The notes beneath the pieces are model-generated. The model worked only from the letters and a program-made list of their open reading frames with translations, ran no database searches and had not been told where the DNA came from. Of a DNA stretch of 64,000 nucleotides, positions 9,456 to 17,570 are shown one piece after another. This stretch comes from Planctomycetaceae bacterium (GTDB taxonomy: Bacteria > Planctomycetota > Planctomycetia > Gemmatales > Gemmataceae). The stretch is taken from NCBI GenBank assembly GCA_013823135.1, contig PNLP01000003.1, positions 124,001-188,000 on the forward strand, read 5' to 3'. Every line of letters starts with the position of its first letter. Position 1 is the first letter of the stretch. The position numbers were made by a program, and so were the translations under genes.

Positions 9456-9848
9456 TCAGTCTTTTTTCTTCTCGGGCTTCACTCGCTCGAAATCTTCCTG
9501 AATCCCGTCCGGGTCAACAACGTGGAGTTCGGTTTCGGTCAACTTCTTGATCTTCAGGGTCTCCTTCTTCTCAACCCCGTTAGGCAGTTTCACAGAGTAC
9601 GGCATCTCGTTCTTGACGATTTTGTACTCTCCCTCGTAAACGGTGGTAACGCCATTGGACGAATGGCGAATCGTCATCTTCCCACCCTGTGTCAACTCGA
9701 TGGTCAGGGCAACCTCGTCGTCGCGTTCGAGGCTACTCTTCACGAGTTTCCAGGTGCCAACGACCTTCTCGGCATCGGCCCGTTCCTTGGGCACCGGGGC
9801 CATGGGGGCGACGATCATGATGATGCTGAGCAGAGATGTTGTGAACAT
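9456..9848 (-). CDS. Small exported protein, TIGR03066/67-like paralogue
   Basis: 130 residues from MFTTSLLSIIMIVAPMAPVP. The first 18 residues are hydrophobic and serve as a signal or anchor. The mature part carries the typical VGTWKLVKSS motif, strands with GGKMTIRHSS, then LHVVDPDGIQEDFERV and a lysine-rich tail. Same architecture as the neighbouring 8987-9361 product, with low identity, so the two are probably old paralogues. The upstream start at 10019 would add an N-terminus with no family features and is not preferred. No function can be assigned. Confidence 0.72.
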   Translation of the reverse strand: MFTTSLLSIIMIVAPMAPVPKERADAEKVVGTWKLVKSSLERDDEVALTIELTQGGKMTIRHSSNGVTTVYEGEYKIVKNEMPYSVKLPNGVEKKETLKIKKLTETELHVVDPDGIQEDFERVKPEKKKD

Positions 9849-10050
9849 GAGAGACCCGGATGTGAGCAGGAACACAATACCCAGATAATACCCGAAGCCA
9901 TTGGGAAATGAAAACCGCGATACACCATGGGCTCCAAACCCACGGTGTACCACTGCGTCTGATCGAAGCTCTGGCAGTCTTGTCGGTTCCGACTCAGAAA
10001 GGTAGTTTAACGGCTGCAAGAATTCTGACGTTCACGACGGAGGCACGGAC

Positions 10051-10476
10051 ATGGCGAAGGGGCGTGGGGGCCGCGGACCAACCCGGCTGGATAAGCGGCG
10101 TGAGAACGAGGCGGCCGAGGCTCAGGAGCGCGACAAGGAAGCCGATGGAACTGAGGAAGAAGTCGAGGAGGAGGTAGAGGAAGAAGCCGATTCCGGTGAT
10201 GGTGACGACGAAGCACCCAAGAAGAAGGCAAAAAAAGCGGCGAAGAAACCCGCTGCAGCGAAGAAACCCGCCGTCAAGCGCACGCGGGTCGCGAAGGAAG
10301 TCCGGCGCCGAGCCGTGTGGGTCGTTTGCGATAACGGCAGCAAGGAAGTCGGCGAGTTTCCCTTCAACCAGAAGGCCGAGGCCGAGGAACTCCTCGCCCG
10401 GAAGATTCTGGAGAAGGAAGGCAAGGCGACCTTCTACCTGAACCTTGTCAAGAAAGAGATGAAGGAAGAGAAGTAA
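10051..10476 (+). CDS. Conserved hypothetical protein with acidic/basic low-complexity N-terminus
   Basis: 141 residues in two parts. Residues 1-85 are low complexity: a basic start, an EEEVEEEVEEE acidic run, then a KKKAKKAAKKPAAAKKP alanine/lysine run like histone H1 or nucleoid-binding tails. Residues 86-141 look folded: RRAVWVVCDNGSKEVGEF, then helices ending in a lysine-rich tail. Lysine/alanine repeats suggest nucleic-acid binding, but this is inference. It is transcribed alone and followed by a strong hairpin at 10505-10544. Confidence 0.75.
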   Translation: MAKGRGGRGPTRLDKRRENEAAEAQERDKEADGTEEEVEEEVEEEADSGDGDDEAPKKKAKKAAKKPAAAKKPAVKRTRVAKEVRRRAVWVVCDNGSKEVGEFPFNQKAEAEELLARKILEKEGKATFYLNLVKKEMKEEK

Positions 10477-10504
10477 GCCAGTCCAACCTTTGAGTTTGGA
10501 CTAC

Positions 10505-10544
10505 GGAACGCGGAGTGAAAACCCAGGTTTTCACTCCGCGTTCC
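10505..10544. terminator. Strong bidirectional hairpin between convergent genes
   Basis: Nineteen-base perfect inverted repeat (10505-10523 and 10526-10544) with only two bases between the arms. It lies between the end of the plus-strand gene at 10476 and the end of the minus-strand gene at 10558, the position of a shared terminator. A short T-rich stretch (TCATTT) follows on the plus strand. Confidence 0.75.
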
Positions 10545-10557
10545 TCATTTCTCGCAA

Positions 10558-11451
10558 TCACGTCGTTCGGCTAACCGTGGTCTTCTCACGGATCAGGCGT
10601 TGCACCTGTTCGATGCGCCAACCGATCCACAACACGTTTGGTAGCCGAATCTCTTCCTTCGAGTCGGTCAGGCGAAGGACGATATCGCCCGAGAAGAACC
10701 CGAGCAGCCAGTGCCGGAACATGTCGTCACGCTTCTTCTCGACCTCGACGCGGTCGCCGTTGATATCCCGAATCGACGCCCCAATGTGCTCGCAGATCGC
10801 GATGTGGCCCGGGGTCACACGCATGTACGTCCTCTGGTCGAAGATGAACACCGACACGACCCACAGGATGAGCACGGCAGTTGCGATGAACAAATAGCCC
10901 GCCAGGTTGATGTGGATGTGCAGATTCCCGACCGCAGCAAGCAGGTTATCCCAGCCGTTGGGCACAAGCGTGATGACCAGGGCCAGAACCACGAGCATCA
11001 GAAGCACAACGAACGACCAGACCCCACGCAGCGGGACGTTGGTAATCAGGACGGTAATCAGCAACACCACGCAGAACAACGGCCCCAGCCAGGCTTTCTG
11101 GGAGATCCGCGTCTTGAATGGGGCGCCATCGCCCGGCGTGGATGTAGCCCGTGCTGCCTGCTCGAGCGACTTGGTGATAGGTTCTTTTACTGTCAACGTG
11201 TAGGCCGCGAATCCCTTCTCGGAGGCAGTGGAACTCTCCACCACGGTTGTGGCGGCCGGCAAGATCGCGAGTCGGTGGTCTTCAAAGTAGGTGACCAGGG
11301 CCATGATGTAGCCGAGAACCCAGATCGGCCACCAGTAGAAGAGCATGGAGTGGCTAATCAGAGTAATTTCTCGCTGCTGCGGCATGGGGGTCATGCTGCT
11401 TGCAAGGGTCGGTGCAACTGGTGGGGGTGGTGTCGGCGGTGTGGTTGCCAT
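10558..11451 (-). CDS. Multi-pass membrane protein, function unknown
   Basis: 297 residues from MATTPPTPPPPVAP. A proline-rich start is followed by a hydrophobic segment (LFYWWPIWVLGYIMALVTYF), a soluble stretch, then two to three more (WLGPLFCVVLLITVLIT, WSFVVLLMLVVLALVITLV, LFIATAVLILWVVSVFIF). The C-terminal 100 residues are soluble with features such as RTYMRVTPGHIAICEHIG and LPNVLWIGWRIEQVQRLI, perhaps a PH-like cytoplasmic domain. A start at 11484 is possible. No family recognised; it ends facing the 10505-10544 terminator. Confidence 0.72.
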   Translation of the reverse strand: MATTPPTPPPPVAPTLASSMTPMPQQREITLISHSMLFYWWPIWVLGYIMALVTYFEDHRLAILPAATTVVESSTASEKGFAAYTLTVKEPITKSLEQAARATSTPGDGAPFKTRISQKAWLGPLFCVVLLITVLITNVPLRGVWSFVVLLMLVVLALVITLVPNGWDNLLAAVGNLHIHINLAGYLFIATAVLILWVVSVFIFDQRTYMRVTPGHIAICEHIGASIRDINGDRVEVEKKRDDMFRHWLLGFFSGDIVLRLTDSKEEIRLPNVLWIGWRIEQVQRLIREKTTVSRTT

Positions 11452-11649
11452 TGGCTTGGTTCGCTCGGGTGAAGGTGTGAACAATCCGACCGGGCGACCC
11501 GGTGCGGTTACCGGGTACTTCGGACGCCCGGCCCGGTTCTTACCGGCAAAGCGCGAGTAAACCTAGACGTAGATGTGCGACAACCCGCTGTCAAGCGCCA
11601 TCATGAAAGCTCATGAAAGCCAAACAGGGTGTTTTGACTCTTCTGAAGA

Positions 11650-12144
11650 TTATTCCTCGGTAAATGGATCGACGCGATTGGGAACCTGAAAGGCTTGATG
11701 GCACCGATTGCAGACGTTCGCCAACGAGGCAAGGTTTGCCCGCGCTTTGGGGTAGTCTTTCGCGGCAACTGCTCGGGCGAGTTTGTCGGCCGAGTCGCGT
11801 AAATCCGCAGCGTGCCCAAGCCATAGCTCCTGCCCGGCGGTTCGGGGTGGCCGCATCAGAAGCAAGTTCCCGGTCTCGGCAATGATGAGCGATTGACCGC
11901 GTGCGAACGCCCAGGCTTCAGCATCCGTCGGCTTCTCGCGGAGGAGTTTCCCAAGCCCACGGAGATTTGCTGCGGCCAGCCCGTTCATCAGCAATTTGGT
12001 TTCCGCGATCGGCTCTGGGGTGGCAGCCTGCGGTTGCTTCCCCTGAATGGTCACCCCGCGGCCCGGTTGTGACTGGGCGAACGAAACGCAAAGAAAAGCG
12101 GTGCCGACGAGCCCGAGGGCCGCACCCAATCGAACCCGTGACAT
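11650..12144 (-). CDS. Exported heme-binding protein (cytochrome c'-like helical protein)
   Basis: 164 residues with an N-terminal signal (MSRVRLGAALGLVGTAFLCVSFA). The mature part is mostly helical and ends with CNRCHQAFQVPNRVDPF: a single CxxCH heme-attachment motif near the C-terminus, as in cytochrome c' and other four-helix-bundle c cytochromes. Length and helix content fit that fold. Probably a periplasmic electron carrier or sensor. It lies 66 bases after the Rieske protein gene on the same strand; both are small redox proteins. Confidence 0.8.
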   Translation of the reverse strand: MSRVRLGAALGLVGTAFLCVSFAQSQPGRGVTIQGKQPQAATPEPIAETKLLMNGLAAANLRGLGKLLREKPTDAEAWAFARGQSLIIAETGNLLLMRPPRTAGQELWLGHAADLRDSADKLARAVAAKDYPKARANLASLANVCNRCHQAFQVPNRVDPFTEE

Positions 12145-12210
12145 GGTGGAACTCCTGGTGTGTTTAACCTCAGAACGGGCAGCGATCCGTAAGTTGCGCT
12201 GTAAGCGTTC

Positions 12211-12522
12211 TCAATCGGGTACTTCCAACTGCACGTCGTCCCCGACAATGTGGATCGGGTAAGAGCCGATCTTCACCCGCGGGCTGTCGGCCCACGCACC
12301 GTCGGTCAGGCGGAATCGCCAGTAATGCCAGGGGCACGTGATGCAACCGTCTTCGACGTGCCCGCCGGAAAGCGATGCCCCCATGTGTGGGCACAGATCA
12401 TCAACCGCGAAGAACTCCCCGCCCACGTTGAAGACCGCCACATCCTTCTTTCCAATGGTGACGACGACGTTTCCGCCAACGGGAATGTTTGCCGCCTTAC
12501 AGATCACAATCCGCTGGCCCAC
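12211..12522 (-). CDS. Rieske [2Fe-2S] ferredoxin-type protein
   Basis: Small soluble iron-sulfur electron carrier, 103 residues. The Rieske motifs are complete: CPHMG and, 15 residues later, CPWH, giving the two Cys and two His ligands. I chose a GTG start at 12522 because GGGAGG lies 7 bases upstream and the product then matches the usual ferredoxin length; an ATG at 12606 would add 28 residues that look non-coding and would abut the divergent CYTH gene. Similar proteins serve as ferredoxin parts of dioxygenases or as NirD-like subunits, but no oxygenase is adjacent. Confidence 0.88.
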   Translation of the reverse strand: MGQRIVICKAANIPVGGNVVVTIGKKDVAVFNVGGEFFAVDDLCPHMGASLSGGHVEDGCITCPWHYWRFRLTDGAWADSPRVKIGSYPIHIVGDDVQLEVPD

Positions 12523-12604
12523 GCCGAATCCTCCCGTCCTTCCCGGTATTCGACCCCGACGCCACCTCTTATTGTACCAGGACCATCCCGCACGAAGGGC
12601 AACC

Positions 12605-13162
12605 ATGCTCGAAGTTGAAGTTCGCTATCGCACCGACGACCGAGCCGGCGTTATCGCCCGGTTACTAGCTCTGGGGGCACAACTGGCTCAGGACCGCGTC
12701 GATGTCGACCAATATTTCAACGCCCCGGACCGCGACCTGAAGGCGAGCGACGAGGCGTTCCGCCTCCGGCGAATCGGAGATACGAACTGTCTCACCTACA
12801 AGGGGCCAAAGCGGGACACGGAGACGAAGACCCGGCTGGAGATCGAGATTCCGCTCGGCGAAGGGGCCGACGTCGCGGCAGATACGGGCCGGATGCTTGC
12901 AGCGCTAGGCTTCCGCCCCGTGGTCGTGGTTCGGAAGAAGCGACTGGTTTACAGCTTCACGCGGAGCGGATTCGCGATGGAAGCTTGCTTCGACGACGTG
13001 GAACTCGTCGGGCCGTTCGTGGAACTGGAAATCCTGGCCGAAGAGGAGCAGTGCGAGGCCGCCAAGGCGGTGCTTCTGCAAACCGCGACGGATCTCGGCC
13101 TGACCGAAAAGGAATTGCGGTCGTACCTGGGGATGACACTCGCCACACAGGGAAAGGAATAG
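12605..13162 (+). CDS. CYTH-domain protein, class IV adenylate cyclase-like (CyaB)
   Basis: 185 residues. It opens with MLEVEVRY, the ExExR/K signature of the CYTH superfamily, followed by LGAQLAQDRVDVDQYFN, DEAFRLRR, LTYKGPKRD and ETKTRLEIE, closely following the CyaB/thermophilic adenylate cyclase pattern. Such proteins act on triphosphates with metal ions; some make cAMP, others are triphosphatases, and sequence alone does not decide. The start at 12605 opens directly on the signature; a longer open frame from 12338 overlaps the Rieske gene antisense and is rejected. A palindrome at 13164-13184 follows. Confidence 0.87.
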   Translation: MLEVEVRYRTDDRAGVIARLLALGAQLAQDRVDVDQYFNAPDRDLKASDEAFRLRRIGDTNCLTYKGPKRDTETKTRLEIEIPLGEGADVAADTGRMLAALGFRPVVVVRKKRLVYSFTRSGFAMEACFDDVELVGPFVELEILAEEEQCEAAKAVLLQTATDLGLTEKELRSYLGMTLATQGKE

Positions 13163-13163
13163 C

Positions 13164-13184
13164 GGTTGCCCCGTTGGGGCAACC
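13164..13184. terminator. Hairpin between convergent genes (family C, CCCCGTTGGGG)
   Basis: Nine-base stem GGTTGCCCC / GGGGCAACC with GTT loop, immediately after the CYTH stop codon and before the convergent gene ending at 13217. The same CCCCGTTGGGG core is found at 25889-25903 and 57082-57100, so it is both a probable terminator and a member of a dispersed family. Confidence 0.7.
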
Positions 13185-13216
13185 AAGAAGCATTCGCAAC
13201 TTGAGCTCGCCAAGAA

Positions 13217-14029
13217 CTACTTCTGCTGAAGAATGGCCTTCTCGACAGTCTTCAGGATCTCGGCGACCTTCTCATCGGTCAGGTCGGCTGCCTTTTCGAA
13301 CGTGAACGCGGCACCGATTCGCCGCATCCGGTAGTAAACGACGACCGTCACTTCGTCGGTCTCCTTCAAGCCCCATGCCATGTTCGATTTGGACTTCTGA
13401 GGTGCTAACCCAAACGGCACATTGGGCACATTCAATCCGTCCGCCGCACCAAGGATCGCAGCGGCGTGTTTATCCCGCATCTCGTCGTCGGGGTATTCCA
13501 TGTCTTGCTCGACCTTTTCCTCGGCCTCCGTTCCGTCTGCGCGCTTGGTCTTCACGGTCACGACCTTCGGGCCGCTCTCCAGGTTGAGGAAGGCGACAAA
13601 TCCCGACAGTTTGTCTGCCCGGTACTTGGGAACCATCGCGTTCAAGCCTTTGGCCAACTTCCCCACGCCCGTATCTGGGCCAACGGTTCCCGCGTCGCTT
13701 TTCACGAACACCGCGACAATCGGGGCCAGCCCGTTCTCGCACACGAGGCAGTGAATCTTTCCTTCGCGGTTCTTGGGGCTCGGAATGTCCTTCCCGGTCG
13801 GTCCCTTGAGGAGTTTGCCATCGACGTCCTTGAGCGGCTCGAAACGGCCGTCTTTCACCAGGAACATTCGGAACGAACCCGGAATCGCGTCCGGGGGGAC
13901 TTCGAGTTTGAGGTCGAGAGTGGGTTTCGGTTCGTCAGGCGTCTTGGGCTCTTGGCCTGAAAGTGGTTGGGACGAGAGCCAAGCCAGGGCCATAAGCCCG
14001 GCCGCTGCGAACAAACTGCGGGTCCGCAT
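13217..14029 (-). CDS. Secreted protein with CxxC motif, possibly thioredoxin-like
   Basis: 270 residues from MRTRSLFAAAGLMALAWLSS, a clear signal peptide. After a proline/lysine-rich linker the central part has HCLVCENGLAPIVAVFVKSD, a CxxC followed by a hydrophobic strand, which resembles the redox motif of thioredoxin-fold proteins. Later stretches (MAWGLKETDEVTVVVYYRMR) could be the last strands of such a fold. A longer frame to 14170 lacks a signal. I do not recognise a named family; a role in periplasmic redox is inference only. Confidence 0.68.
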   Translation of the reverse strand: MRTRSLFAAAGLMALAWLSSQPLSGQEPKTPDEPKPTLDLKLEVPPDAIPGSFRMFLVKDGRFEPLKDVDGKLLKGPTGKDIPSPKNREGKIHCLVCENGLAPIVAVFVKSDAGTVGPDTGVGKLAKGLNAMVPKYRADKLSGFVAFLNLESGPKVVTVKTKRADGTEAEEKVEQDMEYPDDEMRDKHAAAILGAADGLNVPNVPFGLAPQKSKSNMAWGLKETDEVTVVVYYRMRRIGAAFTFEKAADLTDEKVAEILKTVEKAILQQK

Positions 14030-14202
14030 CGGAGTCACCTTTTGCTGGGACGAGATATCCTTTAGCGTGACGGGTATCCGAGGAAAGGTCAAGTGGGTCG
14101 GCCGGTTAACGCTTGCCCAATGCCGTCTCCACCCGGTAGGATCGGCAAGTCGGACCCATACAGTCGTCATCTGTCGTCCCGAGCCTGAGAGTTCATCCCG
14201 TC

Positions 14203-15714
14203 ATGGCTGTCGAACTGCGTTGCCCGAAGTGCAAATCCAAGCTCCGTCTCCCCGAAGAGCCGGACGCGGATTCCGAGATCGAGTGCCCGAAGTGCGAACA
14301 CGTCTTCCCGTGCGAGGAGAACCGCGTCCTCGCTGGCAACGCGGACGAAGACGACAATAAACCCAAGAAGAAAAAGAAGCCCTCGCTGGAGAAGAGCGAG
14401 AAGCCCGAGAAGGCCAAAAAGGAGCCGGAGAAGAAACCCGCCGAAGCAGCCGCACAACCGCTCAAGAAGCGAAAGAAAAAGAAGAGTAAGAAGCGTTCCA
14501 CGCCGCCGGTCGTTCTGGTCGGAATTATCGTCGTAGCCGTGATGATCATTGGAACCGTTGTCGGCGTTCTGGCCTGGTTCTTTACGAAGAAGTCGGGCTC
14601 GCAGGAGATGATGAGCTACCTCCCCGACGACTGCGACGAGGTGTTCGGGCTGAACATCGGGCACCTTCAGAAGTACCCCGGCTTCTACGGCGCGTCGGAG
14701 AAGACATTCGAGAACGCGGGCTTCCGAAAGGCTGGCGGAACAGTCTCGGCAGCGCTGGGGATGGAGTTCAACGACACGTTCGACCTGGTGGTTTACGGCA
14801 TCGGGAAGGCTGGCGGTAAGCCAGACGGGCAAACCCTCGAAGCCACCGTGCTCCGCACCAAGATCGAGTTCGATCCAGGAGTCCTTGCGAAGATTCCGGG
14901 TGCCAAGGAAGGTTCACTCAACGGGGCGAAGTACTTCGCGATCCCCGAGATCGCCGAGATCGGCTACCCCGGCCTGCGGGTGTTCGCACCGACCAACCGT
15001 CTCGTAGTGTTCTGCCGCGGCGACATGCCGGAAGCCAAGTTCCGGGCAATGCTCGGGGGCAACAAGGAGAATCCCGACGCAACTCCATACGTGCGGGGCG
15101 GAGCGCTCGCCAAGTACGCGATTCGCGGAACCGTGTGGAAATTCAACCTTTACGACCGCAGTTTCCCGCGCCCTGCGCCACCCGTCCAGGCCAAGGGCGC
15201 TCCCGGCACGGCAGTTCCCGAACTGAGCGAAGACGACGCTATCAAGAAAGAAATCGCCGACCTCGCTGCGTCGGCCAAGGGGTCGGCCTACAAGGCCAGC
15301 GTCGGTTCACGGGACATCCGAGCCGAGTGGACCCTATGGTACAAGGACTCGACGGCTGCTGCCGACATGGCGAAAAAGTGGAAGGACAAGGAGTGGATCA
15401 AGGACGACGAGAAAGACCCACCACGATGGTGGAAGACCATTGCGAACAAGAGCGGCGGCGGCAAAACCGCCCCGAACGTACTCAAGGACAATCTTTCCTT
15501 CCGGTCGTCGGGTGAGTTGTTCACGATCCGCACGGGCATGGACACGAACACGATCCAGAAGGGTGTGAGCGGTCTCGTCTCGACATTCATGCCGCAGCCC
15601 GCGAGCAACAACCCCCCGGGTGGGCCACCGCCGGGCGGCCCACCGATTCCCCCGCCACCCGGCGGCGGCCCACCGCCAAAACCGCGTCGTCGTCGCCCGT
15701 TCGCTTTCCGGTGA
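14203..15714 (+). CDS. Zinc-ribbon (MJ0042-like) membrane-anchored protein
   Basis: 503 residues. The N-terminus MAVELRCPKCKSKL...CPKCEH is a CxxC-CxxC zinc ribbon like the MJ0042 motif. Then comes a lysine/glutamate-rich linker (residues 45-98), one membrane segment at about 101-126 (VVLVGIIVVAVMIIGTVVG) and a roughly 330-residue domain on the far side. The C-terminus is a Pro/Gly run followed by RRRRPFAF. The layout matches the larger protein at 21887-25513, which also has a ribbon, linker and single membrane segment. Function unknown. queC follows within about 25 bases on the same strand. Confidence 0.8.
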   Translation: MAVELRCPKCKSKLRLPEEPDADSEIECPKCEHVFPCEENRVLAGNADEDDNKPKKKKKPSLEKSEKPEKAKKEPEKKPAEAAAQPLKKRKKKKSKKRSTPPVVLVGIIVVAVMIIGTVVGVLAWFFTKKSGSQEMMSYLPDDCDEVFGLNIGHLQKYPGFYGASEKTFENAGFRKAGGTVSAALGMEFNDTFDLVVYGIGKAGGKPDGQTLEATVLRTKIEFDPGVLAKIPGAKEGSLNGAKYFAIPEIAEIGYPGLRVFAPTNRLVVFCRGDMPEAKFRAMLGGNKENPDATPYVRGGALAKYAIRGTVWKFNLYDRSFPRPAPPVQAKGAPGTAVPELSEDDAIKKEIADLAASAKGSAYKASVGSRDIRAEWTLWYKDSTAAADMAKKWKDKEWIKDDEKDPPRWWKTIANKSGGGKTAPNVLKDNLSFRSSGELFTIRTGMDTNTIQKGVSGLVSTFMPQPASNNPPGGPPPGGPPIPPPPGGGPPPKPRRRRPFAFR

Positions 15715-15736
15715 TCCCCCCGACTACAATGTCGAT

Positions 15737-16438
15737 GTGAAACGCGACATACCCTCCCCGACCCCGGTGTGGCCCCCAACCACACCGACAACGTCACTCG
15801 CCGTTCTCGTTAGCGGCGGACTCGACAGCGCCGTGCTCCTCGCGGAAGCGGCACAAGCGTACCCCGCCGTCTTCCCGGTCTACATCCGCACCGGGATTGC
15901 GTGGGAACCGATCGAACGACTCCACCTCGAACGCTTTATCCAGGCCGTGCAAACGCCCGCACTTCGTCCGCTGGTCGTGCTCGATCAACCCGTGACCGAC
16001 CTCTATGGCGATCACTGGAGCCTCACGGGTGTCGGCGTTCCGGCCGCAGGCACCCCTGACGAGGACGTTTTCCTCCCCGGTCGCAACGTCCTGCTGTTGG
16101 TGAAGCCGCTGCTGTGGTGTCACCTTCACGGCGTGCCCGAGATCGCGATGGCACCGCTGGCCGTGAACCCGTTCCCGGACGCTACCCCGGAGTTCTTCAG
16201 CGAGTTCTCGGCCGCAGTGAATCGCTCCGTCGAGGGGAATGTTCAGGTGATCCGCCCGTACTCCGAGAAGCACAAAACCGAGGTGATCCGCAGGGGTGCA
16301 CGCTTCCCACTCGAGCACACGTTCTCGTGCATTCGACCGGCGGGCGAGTTGCATTGCGGGGCGTGCAGCAAGTGCCACGAACGGCGTGTCGCATTCCGCG
16401 AAGCCGAGGTGCCAGACCCTACGACTTACGCATCGTGA
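15737..16438 (+). CDS. queC: 7-cyano-7-deazaguanine synthase
   Basis: Makes preQ0 from 7-carboxy-7-deazaguanine, ATP and ammonia, for queuosine tRNA or DNA modification. The PP-loop ATP-binding motif VSGGLDSAVLL is near the N-terminus. The C-terminus carries CIRPAGELHCGACSKCHERR, the four-cysteine zinc site of QueC. The start is uncertain: I used a GTG at 15737 (GTG at 15731 is equally possible); earlier starts overlap the upstream gene. About 233 residues, near the family length. queD follows 46 bases later, supporting the assignment; queE is not in this window. Confidence 0.87.
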   Translation: MKRDIPSPTPVWPPTTPTTSLAVLVSGGLDSAVLLAEAAQAYPAVFPVYIRTGIAWEPIERLHLERFIQAVQTPALRPLVVLDQPVTDLYGDHWSLTGVGVPAAGTPDEDVFLPGRNVLLLVKPLLWCHLHGVPEIAMAPLAVNPFPDATPEFFSEFSAAVNRSVEGNVQVIRPYSEKHKTEVIRRGARFPLEHTFSCIRPAGELHCGACSKCHERRVAFREAEVPDPTTYAS

Positions 16439-16456
16439 CAGTGACCCAGGGTTTCG

Positions 16457-16484
16457 ATCCACAATCCGCAATCCGCAATCCACA
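16457..16484 (+). repeat. Four tandem heptamers (ATCCRCA) before queD
   Basis: The 28 bases just before the queD ATG are four head-to-tail copies of ATCCACA or ATCCGCA. A degraded inverted version is visible near 53830-53857. Because it occupies the ribosome-binding region of queD, it may affect translation, but it may equally be part of a dispersed intergenic repeat. Confidence 0.6.
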
Positions 16485-16895
16485 ATGAGCATGTTTCGAG
16501 TCACGAAAGAAATCAACTTCTGCTACGGCCACCGCCTGCTGGACTACGCGGGGAAGTGCCGCAACCTGCACGGGCACAACGGAAAGGCCGTGATCACGGT
16601 CGAAACCCCTGGGCTGGATGCCCTCGGCATGGTAATCGACTTTTCCGAGATCAAACGGGTGATTGGCGCGTGGATCGACGAAGCACTCGACCACCGGATG
16701 ATCTTGCACCGCGACGACCCCGCGTTGCCCGAACTGCGACGACTTGGCGAACCGGTTGTGGTGCTGGACGTGAACCCGACCGCCGAGAATCTGGCAAAGC
16801 TGATCTTCGAACACGCCGTCGCAAACGGACTGAGGGTCACTGAAGTGACCCTCTGGGAGACGGAAAACTCGTTCGCCACCTACCGGCGGGTTTGA
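16485..16895 (+). CDS. queD: 6-carboxy-5,6,7,8-tetrahydropterin synthase
   Basis: Converts 7,8-dihydroneopterin triphosphate to 6-carboxy-tetrahydropterin, an early queuosine step. 136 residues, typical length. Zinc-binding histidines are visible in FCYGHRLL and CRNLHGHNG, with the catalytic cysteine just before NLHGHN; later DFSEIKRVIGAWIDEALDHR and PTAENLAKLIFEH fit the family. The start MSMFRV at 16485 (or the second ATG at 16491) is preferred over longer frames that run back into queC. Same strand as queC, probably one operon. Confidence 0.92.
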   Translation: MSMFRVTKEINFCYGHRLLDYAGKCRNLHGHNGKAVITVETPGLDALGMVIDFSEIKRVIGAWIDEALDHRMILHRDDPALPELRRLGEPVVVLDVNPTAENLAKLIFEHAVANGLRVTEVTLWETENSFATYRRV

Positions 16896-16911
16896 ACGTG
16901 CGGAGCGATCG

Positions 16912-17406
16912 ATGGATTTGCACTCCTATGACAACGTCGAGCGACGGTTCCGCCACACGGACTCGGGAGAGTTGGGTCGTGCGATCGCCGCTCAACTGTT
17001 GGGGTGTCCGGAGGCACCGCCGGGCGGTTGGTACTTTGACCTGTCGTTCTTCAGTGGTGGGATTGGCGTCATTGACCAACTCGCGATCTCGGTTCCGGAA
17101 CCCGCGTACTGGACTCGGGAGAACTGGGCGCAGGTGGTGAACAACATTCGTGGTCGCTCACCAGAAGAGGCCGAGTCGGATGTCGCGTGGGCGAGCGAAT
17201 TGATCTGGTTGTTCACCGGTGAGGAAGATGTGATTCCAATGCGTTCCGCGGCGGTGGGATTTGCGAACGAGAATCGACGACCGTTTCAGACCGAGTGCTC
17301 TACGTCGAGTCAAATCTACGTTCGACAAGATAGTGACGTAAACGATTGGGTGGTCATTTGGGGTGACTCTTCGGTTCTGAATTTGCTCGGGTACAGCCAG
17401 GGCTAG
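16912..17406 (+). CDS. Hypothetical soluble protein, 164 residues
   Basis: I do not recognise a family. The protein is acidic and tryptophan-rich (GGWYFDLSFF, PAYWTRENWAQVVNNIRG, DVAWASELIWLF, DWVVIWGDSS), without signal peptide or membrane segment. It starts 16 bases after queD with GGAG six bases upstream of the ATG, so it may be co-transcribed. The stop codon lies inside the direct repeat flanking the IS4-like MITE, so the element landed at the very end of this gene without changing its product. Small, acidic, Trp-rich proteins are often immunity-type, but no partner is present. Confidence 0.65.
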   Translation: MDLHSYDNVERRFRHTDSGELGRAIAAQLLGCPEAPPGGWYFDLSFFSGGIGVIDQLAISVPEPAYWTRENWAQVVNNIRGRSPEEAESDVAWASELIWLFTGEEDVIPMRSAAVGFANENRRPFQTECSTSSQIYVRQDSDVNDWVVIWGDSSVLNLLGYSQG

Positions 17407-17409
17407 GTT

Positions 17410-17511
17410 CAATGCCCTTCAGTTAAGGCGCTCACCGCGGTCCCTGGCGTTGCGAAATAACGACTTACGGCGACAAAGCAGTGAACAGCCGTCCCTAACT
17501 GAAGGGCATTG
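17410..17511. mobile_element. IS4-family-like MITE with 10-11 bp target duplication
   Basis: A 102-base non-coding element with perfect 16-base terminal inverted repeats, CAATGCCCTTCAGTTA at the left (17410-17425) and its reverse complement at the right (17496-17511). It is flanked by direct repeats GGGCTAGGTT (17400-17409 and 17512-17521, with a following C in both). The ends resemble those known for IS4-family elements (IS4 ends begin TAATGCC and contain TCAGTTAAGG), and that family makes target duplications of about this length. No transposase is encoded, so it would need one in trans. Confidence 0.85.
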
Positions 17512-17570
17512 GGGCTAGGTTCGCACCACGGCAACGTGGTGCGATCGTGTCTTCAATCGTCATCGACCGC

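Noticed and set aside
15720..15736. preQ1-type riboswitch before queC
   Set aside because: The gap before queC is too short and shows no matching stem-loop and A-rich tail.
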